From Petunia secreta (taxonomy: Eukaryota > Streptophyta > Magnoliopsida > Solanales > Solanaceae): a stretch of 64,000 nucleotides of DNA. The notes under the pieces are model-generated. The model had not been told where the DNA came from, made no database searches, and was given only the letters and a program-made list of their open reading frames with translations. The position numbers were made by a program, and so were the translations under genes. The DNA lies in the NCBI GenBank assembly GCA_029990175.1, contig JARKIP010000035.1, forward strand, positions 43,600,001-43,664,000. Reading direction: 5' to 3'. This document shows positions 43,901 through 56,066 of this stretch, piece by piece (the stretch's first letter is position 1; the number at the start of each line of letters is the position of its first letter).

Positions 43901-45729
43901 CGGTCATACTGCCATGGTCGACCCAATAGCAAATGACAAGCTTGCATCGGAACCACATCGAATATCATTTCATCTTGATACTCGCCGATTTTGAACTTGA
44001 TCCACACTTGTTTGACAACTCTCAATTCTCCACACTCATTCAGCCATTGTAACTTGTAAGGGTGGGGATGCTTCATCGTAGGTAATCCCATTTGTGAAAC
44101 CAAAGTTTGGCTCACTACATTGGCACAACTACCGGAATCAATGATCATTGAACACACCTTTCCCCTCACTCGACATCGGGCATGAAAGAGGTTTTCTCTT
44201 TGGTTGTCCTCTTCTTCAAGAGTCATGCAGCTCAAATTCCTTCGAACCACAAGAAACATTTCCGGATGATCAGCTTCGGCAGCCTCATGATCATCATCAA
44301 TTTCAGCTCGATCAGTCTCCTCGATATTTTCCTCCTCGGTGTCACTCGCTTGCTCATGGACGGTTCCATCTTCGAGCAGAAGCATAACTTTGCGAGTTGG
44401 ACACTCTTTTGCCATGTGACCATAACCTTTGCATTTGTGACACTGAATATTTGAAGCACTAGGAGAGTTGAGTTGAACTTTACCTCCCACTTCTCTTGGT
44501 TGGTTAACGGTCACACCTCTTTCGAAGGGTCTCTTCGAATCTCGAACAGTGTTAGCACTTGCTTGGTTTGGACTCTTCCATTCTTTACTTCGGTTCAAAG
44601 GAGTAGAAGTAGTAACTCCTCGATACCGGTTTGCCTTATCGTCCTTCACCAATTTTTCAGCTTCGGTGGCAGCATCAAACAAATCTTCCAACGTGTGGTA
44701 CACGTGGAGTCTCAACTGAGATGACACATCCCTAGCCAAGCCATTTTTGAATCTGATAATGGCTTGTTCTTCGTCTTCGACCAGATCAAGATTCAATCGA
44801 ACCTTTTCAAACTCATCGTGGTACTCTTGGACAGACTTGGACCCTTGCTTTAACTCATAGAGTTTTTGCATTTGAGTCTGCCTGTATTTGGCACTCAAGT
44901 ACTTACCATCCATCGCTCTCATCAACTGTGGCCACGTATTGACTACTGGATAGTCATTTCTTCTTCTATGCCTCTTGTCAGATTCCCACCATGTTGATGC
45001 ATAAGCTTCGAACGAAGCAATGGCATGGGCAGCTTTTCTTTCATCGGTCATCTCATTGGTTTCAAAGATGCGCTCCATTTTAAGCTTCCATTCAAGATAC
45101 TCGTCGGGATCACTAGTTCCTTTAAAGGGTAGAATAGTGATCTTGACACTGTTCAAATTTGAGTCTCGAACAGCTCTAGCCTGTTCGGGAAACTCATCTT
45201 CTCGATCATCAGCCTCACGCTCAATATTTCTTTCAACATTTGCGCCTCGGCCTCGACCTCGGAAATTTCCACGTCCTCGATGAGCTTGCCTTCGTTGAAC
45301 GAATGGCGGCTCACGCTCATATTCGTCCTCAGGAAATTCCTCTTCACCAACCTCCTCGGCAACAGCTCCAAGATCTCTTCGGGCCACTGGAGGTGGTATT
45401 CTTTCTCCTCGGGGAATGCCCAAGTTTTGATAAGCAGCTTGGGGATTGCCCAAGTTAAGTTCTCTTCGAATTGCTTCACTTGTCAACTGATGTTGTCGTA
45501 CAAGCTCAGCATACAGCTCAGGTTTCATCGGAGTGGATTCGCTTGTTCCAGCGCCGGACCCATGCATGGCCGCGGACGCACTTCCCTGCTCGAGGTTAGC
45601 TACTCGAGCACTCACTCCTCTTACTTCGACACTGATGCCTTGTATCGCAGCCATGAGATCGGCTAACGACAACTCGGGCTTCTCAATGCTTTTGCCATCG
45701 TTTCCAGCCATTGTACCTGCACAAGTCAA
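40687..45729 (-). pseudogene. Gypsy-E gag-pol, one frame with two nonsense codons
   Basis: A single frame of about 1680 codons in gypsy order. Seen: gag core (LNSVKITILPFKGTSDPDEY, ASTWWESDKRHRRR); zinc knuckle CHKCKGYGHMAKEC; protease MIIDSGSCANVVS; reverse transcriptase with YFDDILVYS near 42985; RNase H; integrase zinc region and core (ISMDFVLGLPRSGG, SDRDSKFLSHFWK, GQTEVVNRTL); and a C-terminal region ending in RRPMTRSQAKLLHD inside the 3' LTR. Only two stops break it, both in frame: TAA at 43479-43477 (after LPPLRGIEH) and TGA at 43236-43234 (after KYRHPIP). Each fits one C to T change (CAA and CGA codons in relatives). Start at 45729, or at the second Met at 45711. Otherwise it looks fully functional. 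Confidence 0.92.
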
Positions 45730-46936
45730 AGATCAAACAAAATGTTAGGGTTAGAAATCACCTCACACACTCCCTCACCTTTGATGGGTGGCACTCGGGT
45801 CCACTCAATTTATGGGTTCGGTTTTTGATCACTCACGGACTTGTTAACAGTGGCTCGTCTGATTGATCGGTCCTCTAAGATCCTTCAAGTTCGACAATAG
45901 TCACTGCCTCTTCGGGAAGAGTGAAGTGATGTTCGACTCGATGGAACGGACGCTTTTTAACTAAGCTCGGGGAGTCAAGAGAACTTCTACGAAAGTTTGG
46001 ACTTCGGTCACCCCTTCGCACGAGTTCCTATCAGCTTAAAAGAGTTAGTACGACCTCGAGTAGGACAATTACTCAAAAGATCCACCAACTAGAATTTTGA
46101 CACGAAAGAAAGTGAGAACCTAGGAGAATCTACCCCTTTTGATTCCCTTTGGAATCTTTTTCGATCACACCCACTCCTGTCCGTACAAAAGTGGTCCCTC
46201 CTTGGTACGGATAGGGTTTTACCTTATCCACTTTCCTTTTTCAGCCGACAATTTTTCACCTGGGGTTTTGATGTTAGAATTTAAACCCCTTTCTTCTTCA
46301 ATGGAACAGTGACCTTGCTCCGGCGTACGGACACAACGTCTTCGGTTCACTGACCACGAAATTCACAGATCTGAGTTGCTCTTTCGACTCCGGTTCCAAA
46401 CAACAACGGAGGAAATCAAACGAAGTTCTTCGAACTAAAAATCAGCTCGTTCGTGTCGTACACTGTTACGATTTTGTAACAATTTTCCGGCGTACGGACA
46501 TCGATTTAAACTCAGAGCTTCGATTTTTGAGCAACAAACAAACCCAAATCACTCAAGAACCACCAATCTTCACCGGTTTCTTCCAAACACAGTGGGGTTC
46601 GAGTTTTCAGTCACCATTAAAGCTCAAAACAGTCCAAAAATTCACCAAGAAACCCTAGTCACGAAATCAGTACGTCGGGTATTCGTTGGAATCAGAACTC
46701 GATGGTGAACAAGAATCCAAGATTGTTTCTCCAAAACAACCAACAATCAAACACAATTTTTGAATTTTCTTTTAACACTTTTTTTTTTTTTTTTTGTAAA
46801 TAATAACACCAACAGTAACAAAAATCAAATCAGAATTCGAAAAGGAAAACAGAGACACATACGCACGAAAATAAAGATAACGTGAACAGGATTTGGAGTT
46901 GTAGAAACAAGCCCAAACCGTGCTCTGATACCAAGA
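45730..46936 (-). other. Leader of Gypsy-E
   Basis: Untranslated. It contains a T run of about 19 at 46778-46796 (A run on the coding strand) and two copies of CCGGCGTACGGACA about 170 bp apart (near 46321 and 46489). No gene. Confidence 0.75.
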
Positions 46937-47680
46937 TGGTGCAATGCAATTCCCGAAGGGATTGTTAGCACAAACGCGGAAGAACAAACAAGAAAGATAA
47001 AGATAAAAGCAAGACAAAACTTGCTTCTTTCGAAAGAACAGTGAGGAACCTGTCTCAAAGCTCAATCAAAAGGGATACAAGGATCACCTATACTATGCAA
47101 CAATCCTCAAGAGAACATTGCCTCTTGCAAACTGAATGATCAAGAGGAATGTTCAATCGGACTAACCGAAAGCCACAAGTCCTTAAAAGCCCTCACCGGG
47201 GTTTTGCTCACGACGGAGACAAGAAGAAATGTGCTCGGCACTTTCATTCAATTCATCAATGTTCAAAAACTAGCTACTTACAATGAAAGGAAACAGTGTT
47301 TATATAGGAAATACTAAGGGTAAACTAGTAAATAGGTCACAGTTGACCAATAGAAATAAGCCACGCAGGGCTGAGTTAAAATGTGTTCGGCAGACTTTGA
47401 CTTCGGTAAGCCTTGGCTTTGGTTCTCGATTGTCTGCTCGAACACACACTTGTTGCCTCAATTGTCTTCGAGCTCATTGTCCTCGGTCACATTGCCTTCG
47501 GGCTCAAATCTGAAGATAATGCCTTCGATTCTTGAGCTCGGCCACTCAGCTTCGGAGCAATTGTTTTCCTTCGGCCAGGCTAAGTGAACGTGCACATCGT
47601 GCAGCAGCTTGGCTTGGCTTCTTGTCATCGGTCTCCTCGGTGGATCGATCACTTGATCAGCACGTGATCGGGCTGCATCA
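46937..47680 (-). repeat. 5' LTR of Gypsy-E (right copy)
   Basis: 744 bp, apparently identical to the left copy. Its inner open frames, for example 47283-47513, repeat those of the left copy and are not genes. Confidence 0.94.
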
Positions 47681-47685
47681 CTTGA

Positions 47686-50600
47686 GCTGGGAGATTACTT
47701 CTCAATTGAGACTACACATCTTCCACTCTCTACAAGATGTTTGTGATGCCGCAGTTGAAGCTGAGAAATGGCTCAAGGAAGATAAAGCTTGTCGCTTTAG
47801 AAGTACTACTTCTACTCCAACAACCCGAACCAAAGAATGGAAGAACCCAAACACAAGTGTTGCAAGTGGGAGTTGAGATGTGAAGAAGCCTTTTGAAAAG
47901 GCTACTCCAAGAAGCGACTTCAAAGAAGTTGGAGGTAATTCTAAAACTACTTTAAATAATCCTTCTTCTTCTTCTTTCCAATGCCACAAGTGCAAAGGTT
48001 ATGGCCACTTTGCCAAAGAATGCCCTACCCGGAAAACAATGATTGTGATGAATGATGGGTTGGTGTATGAGGGGGAAAGTGAGTCCGAGGGTGATGTTGA
48101 GGAGGAGAGTGAGGAAGAGAGCGACGGAGGGGGATGATCCTAATATGTTCCTAGTGGTGCTACGTAGTTTAAGTACCATGGTGAGTGAAGAGAGGGAGGA
48201 TGAGCAAAGGGAGAACTTGTTCCACGCTAGGTGTAGAGTGAGGGGACGAGTGTACTCTATGATCATTGACTCGGATAGTTGTGCGAATGTAGTGAGCTAA
48301 TATTTGGTCTCACAATTGAAATTGCCTACCCTAAAACATCCTAGCCCCTACCGTTTGCAATGGCTGAGCGAGTGTGGGGAGTTGAAGGTAGTGAAGCAAG
48401 TCTTGATTAAGTTCAAGATTAGGAACTACCAAGATGAACACATGTTTGACGTGGTGCAAATGCAAGCTTGCCACATTTTGTTTGGTAGGCCTTGGCAATA
48501 TGACAAACAAGTGGTTCATGATGGCTGAGCCAACACTTACACGGTTAGACATGAGGGGAAGAAGTATGTGCTTACACCCTTGACCCCAAAGCAAGTAAGT
48601 GATGACTATCGACGCATGAGAGAGTTGAGGAAAGCGGCTAAGGTCAAGTCCCCGGTTGTGGCCAAGCCTTTGGCCGAGGCTCTACCATCTTCTACCGGTC
48701 GCATTTGTGCCATGATGCAACCGGGTGAGTACTTGAAAGGTAATGATGGAACCAAGATGCTCATATGCCTAGTGTACAAAGGTATGGTTTTAAATTCCGA
48801 AAGTGATTATTTGTCTAACCCTAACGCTTTGCCTAGTGCCATTGAAAATGTTTTGAAGGTATTTGAGGACATGTTCCCGGAAGAGATGCCGAGTGGTCTT
48901 CCTCCATTGAGGGGGATTGAACACCAAATTGATTTTGTCCTGGGGTCCCAAATCCCAAACAAGCCAGCCTATAGGAGAAACCCGGAAGATACAAAGGAAT
49001 TGTAAAGGCAAGTTGATGAGTTGCTCAACAAAGGTTTGGTTCGTGAAAGCTTGAGTCCGTGTGCCGTACCGGTCATTCTTGTGCCAAAGAAGGACGGGAC
49101 ATGGAGAATGTGTGTTGATTGTCGTGCGGACAACAAGATAAGGGTAAAGTATCGTCATACCATTCCTAGACTTAATGAACTGCTTGATGAGTTAAGTGGT
49201 TTTAGTATCTTTTCTAAGATAGATCTTAGGTCTGGCTACCACCAAATCTGGATGAAACCGGGTGATGAGTGGAAAACCGCATTCAAGACCAAATTTGGTC
49301 TCTATGAATGGTTGGTGATGCGTTTTGGCCTCTCCAACGCACCTAAAACTTTCATGAGATTAATGAACCACGTCTTGAAACCGTTTATCAACAAATTCGT
49401 GGTTGTCTATTTTGATGATATCTTGATATATAGCAAATCAATAGACGACCATGTTGGCCACTTGAGTCAAGTCCTTGAAGTGCTATGAGCCAAAAAGCTC
49501 TATGCCAATTTTAAGAAGTGTGCCTTTTGTGTTGACAAAGTTGTCTTTTTGGGCTTTGTTGTTAGTGAAAATGGTGTAGAGGTTGATGAGTCCAAAGTTG
49601 AAGCCATTAGAGATTGGCCTACTCCTACCACCGTCTCTCATGTGAGGAGTTTCCATGGTCTTGCTAGTTTCTATAGGTGCTTTGTTAGAGACTTTAGCAC
49701 TATTGCCGCTCCACTCACCGAGTTGGTAAAGAAAGACAAACCCTTTGTGTGGGGAAAGCCTCAAGAGAAGGCTTTCCGAGAATTGAAAGGTAGGTTGAGT
49801 ACCGCCCCATTGTTACAATTGCCCGACTTCGGGAAGGCTTTTGAGGTTGAATGTGATGCCTCGGGGGTGGGAATTGGGGGGTGTTCTCATGCAAGAAGGG
49901 AAACCCGTTGCCTACTTTAGTGAAAAGTTGAAGGGCGTAACCTTGAATTACTCCACGTATGACAAGGAGTTGTATGCCCTCGTGAGAGCTCTAGCTCATT
50001 GGCAACACTATCTATGGCCTCGGGAATTTGTGATCAAGAGTGACCATGAGTCACTCAAGCATCTAAGAGGCCAAGAGAAGTTGAACAAGAGACATGCCAA
50101 GTGGGTAGAATTCATTGAGTTCTTCCCTTATGTAATTTTTTACAAGAAGGGAAAGGACAATGTTGTAGCAGATGCGCTTTCTAGGAATTTCGCCCTTGCT
50201 ACCACTCTTGCTTCTAGGATTTTGGGTTTTGAAAGTATAAAGTTGATGTATCACATGACCCAAAGCTCAAGAGCATTCATTATGCTCTAGTGAGTGGGGA
50301 GAGGGTGGAGAAATACCAATGGGTAGATGGCTACATTTTCAAGAATGGGAGAGTGTGTGTCCCCGAGTCCTCTTGGAGAGATGTGCTAGTGCAAGAAGCA
50401 CATTGTGGGGGTTTGATGGGTCACTTTGGGGTGGACAAGAATATGGCCATACTTAAAGAACAATTCCATTAGCCAAAAATGAGGCCTCTTGTGGAACGTT
50501 TTTGCAATACTTGCTTGGATTGCAAGAAGGCGAAGTCTAGGTCCAACAACCATGGCTTATACACTCCTTTGCCCGTACCTACTAGTCCGTGGGTTGATAT

Positions 50601-51604
50601 CTCTATGGATTTTGTTATGGCTTTGCCCCGGACTAGAGGAGGACACGATAGCATTTATGTTGTCGTTGATCGTTTCTCCAAAATGGCTTACTTTATTCCG
50701 TGCAAAAAGACTAATGATGCACAACATGTAGCTTCTTTGTTTATTGATAATGTCTTGAAGTTGCATGGGGTGCCTCGCACCATTGTTAGTGATAGGGACT
50801 CCAAGTTCCTTAGCCATTTTTGGAAGTGTTTGTGGGGTGCTCTTGGCACCAAATTGCTATTCTCTACGTCCCACCACCCTCAAACCTATGGGCAAACCGA
50901 GGTGGTGAACCGGACCTTGGGAGCTCTACTTAGAGCTATGACCATAGGTAAGGCCGGGACTTGGATTGATAAGCTACCACTCATGGAGTTTGCATATAAC
51001 CGCACTTTGCATCGTATGATTGGCATGACTCCATTTGAGTGTGTTTATGGTTTTAATCCTTTGATTCCTCTTGATCTTACCCCATTTGCCAAGGGATGTG
51101 GTTGTTAATTTTGAAGGTAAAGCTCGGGCCGAGGCATTTGTTGAACTTCATGCCAAGGTGAAGAAGACTTTGGAGGAGGCCTATGAGAAGATAGCAACCA
51201 AGAAAAACAAAGGAAGAAAGAAGGTGGATTTCAAGAAGGGAGATTGGGTGTTGGTGCACTTCCGCATGGAAAGATTTCCAAACCATAGGAAGGGGAAGTT
51301 GGCACCAAGAGGAGATAGCCCATTCCAAGTGTTATCCAAGATCAACAACAATGCATATGTGATAGATTTGCCCGGTGAGTATAATGTGTTGACTACTTTT
51401 AATGTTTGTGACTTGACTTCTTTTGATGTAGGTGATGATGCCTTGGAGGAGGACGCCTTAATTTCGAGGACGAAATCTTCTCAAGAAGGGGAGGATGATG
51501 CAACCCAAATTGCGTCGACGAGGCCATTCACTCGAAGTCAAGCCAAGGAGATACAAGGCACTCACTTACACTTGGTTTGGAAGGGCATGGATGATACGAG
51601 CTAG
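47686..51604 (+). pseudogene. Gypsy-B gag-pol, second part
   Basis: Order: rest of gag, zinc knuckle CHKCKGYGHFAKEC, protease (IIDSDSCANVVS, where DSG has become DSD), reverse transcriptase with YFDDILIYS, RNase H, the integrase core with SDRDSKFLSHFW, and a C-terminal part ending in TRPFTRSQAKEIQ inside the 3' LTR. In-frame stops are seen near 47874, 48298, 48526, 49003, 49486, 50288 and 50470, with frame changes near 48130, 49865 and 51090. The element cannot make its proteins. Confidence 0.92.
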
Positions 51605-52227
51605 AGGGATGACTTGGAGACCATGCAATGGAGCTCGATCAAAGAAGGAAACAGGGCAGCACAAAACAGGGCATAAAATAGGGCAGCACATTGTGAGCTT
51701 ATTGCCTGCTGAAAGAAGACAGACCTTCGCGATCGCGACACTGTCTGCGCGATCGCGAAGAGGACTTCATTGCACTGTGCGATATCGTGCTTAGTCGCGC
51801 GATCGCGAGGATGTTTAGCTTGTGCTTCTCTATCGCTATTCCTTTTGCGCGATCAGGATGAATAGTAGTGGAGCAGCGGACCAGAATTAGAGCATAACTT
51901 GTAAAGGGGTGCTATAAATACACCCTTTCATCATTTATTATTTTTTTAGCTTACCTTGAATAAAAATATTAATGAGCATTGCTCCCAAAACTCTTGTAAC
52001 TATTTTGGCTTGAAATCAATTGGATGAATCCATGTTGCTCTTCAATCCTATTTGATCATTCGATTTGCTCGAGCCGGGTGTCTATTAAGGATAGTTGCGT
52101 AGTGTAGGTTCTTCTTGGCTCGAATCGAGGGTGTATCAAGACATAGTTCCTTGTTGCTACCTCGTAAGTGTTTAAGTCGCGTCTCACTTTTATCTTTAAT
52201 TATCGCTTCCGTATTTCCATTGCATCA
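51496..52227 (+). repeat. 3' LTR of Gypsy-B
   Basis: 732 bp, with a local duplication of AACAGGGCAGCACA-like sequence near 51650-51690 that the 5' copy has in shorter form. The decamer array is at 51729, 51749, 51779, 51799, 51829 and 51849, partly eroded by C to T changes. Confidence 0.93.
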
Positions 52228-53742
52228 CTTTGTCTTCTCTACACTCCTAAAACATAACACACACACTGTTATACACGAAAGCACACGCCTGCCCTACTAC
52301 ACCCATCCCCAAACATCATCTCCTCTATTATCTTCTTCTTCAAATCTACACACACACACACCGTATCACATACAACACACACAAACTTCCCTAAATCATA
52401 CATCGACGTGTTAGTCTTGTGCTCTGTTATTGATTCTCTCGCTGGTGACGGAGAGGATATGGGATTTCTGATTGTTTTTGACCCACTTATCCTATTGGGT
52501 TGACTCACTCCCTATATTAATGTGTTATTGTTATCTTTATGCCTATTGCTTTTATTGAAGTGCTACTGATGTTTCTTTCTTTGGAATAAGTTTCAGCAGA
52601 TCCCCTTTAAACGCTATATTATCGATACTGGACAGATGCTACGTTATACAAGGCCAAGGAAAATAATTATGCACATTATTTGAGGCCTATACATTCGAAT
52701 GTGATACTACATTTGAACAGCCCCATTCCCGTGTTCCTAAAACAAATAGGCTATGATGATGTGTATGAGCGGTAATTGCAAGACGAGCCGGCGATAGAAT
52801 GGTGGGACCGGTACTTGGAATGGAAACACGACCGGCCGTCGTGTTCGCAACCATACCGACGTTCCTAACCTCTACCCGAATCATACATATCTGAGCCTAC
52901 ACTTTTAAAAATCCCTTTCCCCCTTATTTTAAAACTATTATTATTATTATTATTATCATCATTTTCATTATTAATATTATTACTCTTAATATTATTATTA
53001 TTATTATTATTATCATCATTTTCATTATTATTAATATTATTGTTATTATTCACTAACTCATTTTCTTATAATTTTTGCGAGGTCAAATTGGATAAGAGAC
53101 TGCGGTCTATTTCAAAAGAAAACCAAATCCTTTCAATATTATTATTTTTATTTATTAATATTATTATTATTATTATTATTATTAGTATTTACTAACGTAC
53201 TGATTCATTTGCATACTTTTTTTTGCGAGGTACATTTGGACGAACAATCTTGAAAACGACTCCCCGAAAATGCCTTTTAAATTATATTACTTTCATTTAA
53301 TCATTATTATTTCATTTTGATATACTAACTAATTTAATTGATTTTTTGGCAAGGTTTATTTCGTTGAAGTACTCTAAGGAAGAAAATAATTAATATAAAG
53401 AGCCTTTTTGTTTGATTTTAATAATTATGTCTAACTTATATATTGCTTAGTTACTTATTTTGAATCCCAATTATAAGTCCGGCCCGGTAACCAATTGGTG
53501 GAGCTTGAGAGGTGCCTAATCCCTTCCTCTCGATTTAACTCGAACCTCTTACCTAGAAATTCTGGTTCGCAGACTAAGTTTCGGAGTTAATTGTAAAATT
53601 GGCTAGAAACAAAATAGGTTCCCTAATACGCCTAGTTAAAAAATATTTTAGGTGGCGACTCCAACTCTTAACCCGTGAGTTACCCACTAAGTCGAGCCCT
53701 ATTTCGAACTTTTACCGGTTCGAATAAAAATAGTATGCGACA
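52228..53742 (+). repeat. 5' LTR of element C, right half
   Basis: Resumes with CTTTG then TCTTCTCTACACTCC, exactly where the 3' LTR copy continues at about 63890. Without the insert the LTR is about 2.54 kb. It contains AC-rich stretches near 52255-52385. Confidence 0.88.
52925..53192. repeat. ATT-type trinucleotide microsatellite blocks in the LTR
   Basis: Interrupted TTA/ATT runs at about 52925-53048 and 53136-53192, partly duplicated with TCATCATTTTCATTA spacers. Confidence 0.85.
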
Positions 53743-53745
53743 GAA

Positions 53746-53765
53746 TGGCGACTCCCCTGGGGATG
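53746..53765 (+). other. Primer binding site of element C
   Basis: TGGCGACTCCCCTGGGGATG, three bases after the LTR end. It resembles the tRNA-Arg derived primer site used by Tat/Ogre elements. Confidence 0.75.
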
Positions 53766-54878
53766 CTAAGGTTCAAACCATAACGGACTTTTAATCTGGA
53801 TGATTTACTTGCTTTATTTTTGTGTCCTTTATTTCGATACTAACTTTTTTCTTCTTTTTCTTTTTGCAGGATTAAGATTTATTTATTTTTTATTTTTTTC
53901 ATTTTTCAAATTTATATGTTTTATTCTTGAAATGTTGATTATATTTTATTATTGTTCATGTCATTCACATTTCCCCCACTCCTGGAAAACGACACTTTTC
54001 ACACACACGGGCGATTACGTGGATCCCACAGTCGCTTCACCACAAAAAACCTTTTAGGAGGGACATTTTAGAATATTGTTTGTCCGTGGTACAACCAACG
54101 ATTTCTAATGGTCCCACTCCTTGGCCGTCCGCCTTGGGGAACCGTGTCTAGAATTACCCAACACTTAGTAGAGACTCTTGTCTAGGAACCATGCATCATG
54201 TCATGATTAGGAATATTTTGACTTCGGCTCATGTCTAAGTCTACTAGTTCACCATATTTGAATGAACCGAACGGATTTTCGACCCTAAGGGACGTTTAAA
54301 TATGTTATGTGTGCATTTATTTAAAGTTGAACGTGTCTAATGTAGACCATTTGTTCACATAAAAGTGGGTTCTCATAAAAAAATCAAATCATTTATTTCT
54401 ATTTACCTAAAATCGTACAACAAAATCAATTATTTTATAAAATTATTTTTGGGTCAACTTTTTCTACTTTTTATCATAGACTTTAAATTAATTTCTTCTG
54501 CTTTAATGTAACAAGATCACTTAGTTATTCCTATTTACCTAAAAAGAGAAAATATGGATAAAATTATTTTCCTTTCATTTTTTGGGTCATGAGAACAAAT
54601 GGGATGACGCAAAATACTCGTTCAATTTTAAATACCATAATCAAAATTATGAAGGCTTAACATCCTTGGCATGTTAAAGTCCATTAGCCAACCTCGTCCA
54701 AAAGCGCCATCATATGACGCCTATCATGCATATTATGTTTATCGATTTTCTTTGCTTATGAAATTATTATCTCAACACTGACTTGTTGTTTCATGTATTA
54801 GTTTTACTCCCACTTCCGATGTTGACTTGTGCATTTATTTCAAAACTTGTACATTTTTAAACTTGTGCTTATCATGCA

Positions 54879-55022
54879 TACCTTCCGCCACTCCTGGCAA
54901 TTTTTTAAAATCGTGCGTTGAAATTACGGTGGTTGCAACCACCTCTTCCTTACCTTCCGCCACTCCTGGCAGCTTTCTAAAATCGTGCGTTGAAATTACG
55001 GTGGTTGCAACCACCTCTTCCT
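54879..55022 (+). repeat. Two 72-bp tandem copies in the leader
   Basis: Units at 54879-54950 and 54951-55022 start TACCTTCCGCCACTCCTGGC and differ at about three bases. Confidence 0.92.
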
Positions 55023-55324
55023 CACATAAGAAGTTCCTTTGGGGGGAACGACTTGGAATCTATTTGGTCCGAGATGTTCTTGCTCTCGAGCCGTCCGCTT
55101 GGGAGGATAATAAAACCCGGTCTAGCTAACTCCATTCCTCAGTAGCGGTGCTAGGAATCATGCATCATGACATGTCATTAGTCGACTTATTCTCAAGTCC
55201 GATAGGCCAGCTTGTTTAAACAATCTGAACTGGTTTTTGACCCCAATGAGCGTTGAACATGATTTATTTGCATCTGCTTAAAAGATTGAACGTGTAAAAT
55301 GTAGACCGTTTATTGGCTTTGTTC

Positions 55325-55810
55325 CACATTCAGTACCATTCAAAGGCACAAAGGTTACCTAAGAGGCTTTAAAATCCCAAAGTGAATCAAAAATGATTGT
55401 TTATTCCTATACGGTCGGAATTACTCTGTATTCAATGCCATTCAAAGGCACAAAGGTTACCCAAGAGGCGTCGAAAGCTCGAATTGAATCATAAATGATC
55501 GCTTAAACAGTCAGAATTATTCTGTATTCAATGTATTTCAAAGGCGTGAAGGTAATCCAAGAGGCGTCAAAAGCCCGAATTGAATCAGAAATGATTACTT
55601 AAACAGTCAGAGTTATTCTGTATTTAATGCCATTCAAAGGGACGAAGGTAACCGAGGAGGAATCAAAAGCCCAAATTAAATCAGAAAGGACCATTTATTG
55701 CTTAAACAATTGGAATCATTCTGTATTCAATGCTATTCAAAGGCATTAAATGGTAACCAAAAAAGGCATTAAAGGCCCAATTTGAAGCAGAAATAACCGC
55801 TTGATAGACG
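55325..55810 (+). repeat. About five diverged 95-105 bp tandem units in the leader
   Basis: Each unit has the form TCTGTATTCAATGCCATTCAAAGGC, AAGGT(T)ACC, AGAGGC, ...GAATTGAATCAGAAATGA..., CTTAAACAGTCAGAATTAT. Divergence between units is clear, so the array is old. Confidence 0.85.
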
Positions 55811-56066
55811 GGATGACACATAACGCACGTTTATCCTTAAAGCATTATATAAAGACTTGACGTCCTTGGCATGTCACAAGTCCATTAGCAATTTCCTTCT
55901 AAGAGTGTCTAAAGGGTTCTCAACTCACAACGGCACATCTCCTCATATCTGTTGCATTGTTTTCAAAAGCTTGTGCCACATGTTGATCATTTTGCTCACA
56001 ATAAAGTAAATCTTAGGCATTTTTCTTCTCCCTTTCCCTGTCATCCTTCACCTCTTCCAAAAGATC

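Larger units (their letters stand above)
40166..47680 (-). mobile_element. Gypsy-E: recent chromovirus (CRM-like) inside the gag of Gypsy-B
   Basis: 7515 bp with 744-bp LTRs and the 5-bp duplication CTTGA (40161-40165, 47681-47685). The minus-strand primer site TGGTATCAGAGCA is at 46921-46933 and the purine tract AAGAAGGGGAGGA at 40910-40922. I saw no difference between the two LTRs, so insertion was recent. It belongs to the same broad family as Gypsy-B, its host. Confidence 0.95.
37199..52227 (+). mobile_element. Gypsy-B: degraded chromovirus (CRM-like) inside the LTR of element C
   Basis: LTRs TGATGC...GCATCA at 37199-37910 and 51496-52227 with the 5-bp duplication CTTTG (37194-37198, 52228-52232). 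The primer site TGGTATCAGAGC is at 37913-37924 and the purine tract AAGAAGGGGAGGA is just before the 3' LTR. gag-pol lies in one orientation and is split in gag by Gypsy-E. The pol frame runs into the 3' LTR, as in CRM chromoviruses (lineage is inference). Many stops make it inactive. Confidence 0.93.
53766..56066 (+). other. Leader of element C
   Basis: 2.3 kb without a gene. It holds two tandem-repeat blocks (54879-55022 and about 55325-55810) and conserved spacer sequence. Confidence 0.65.
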
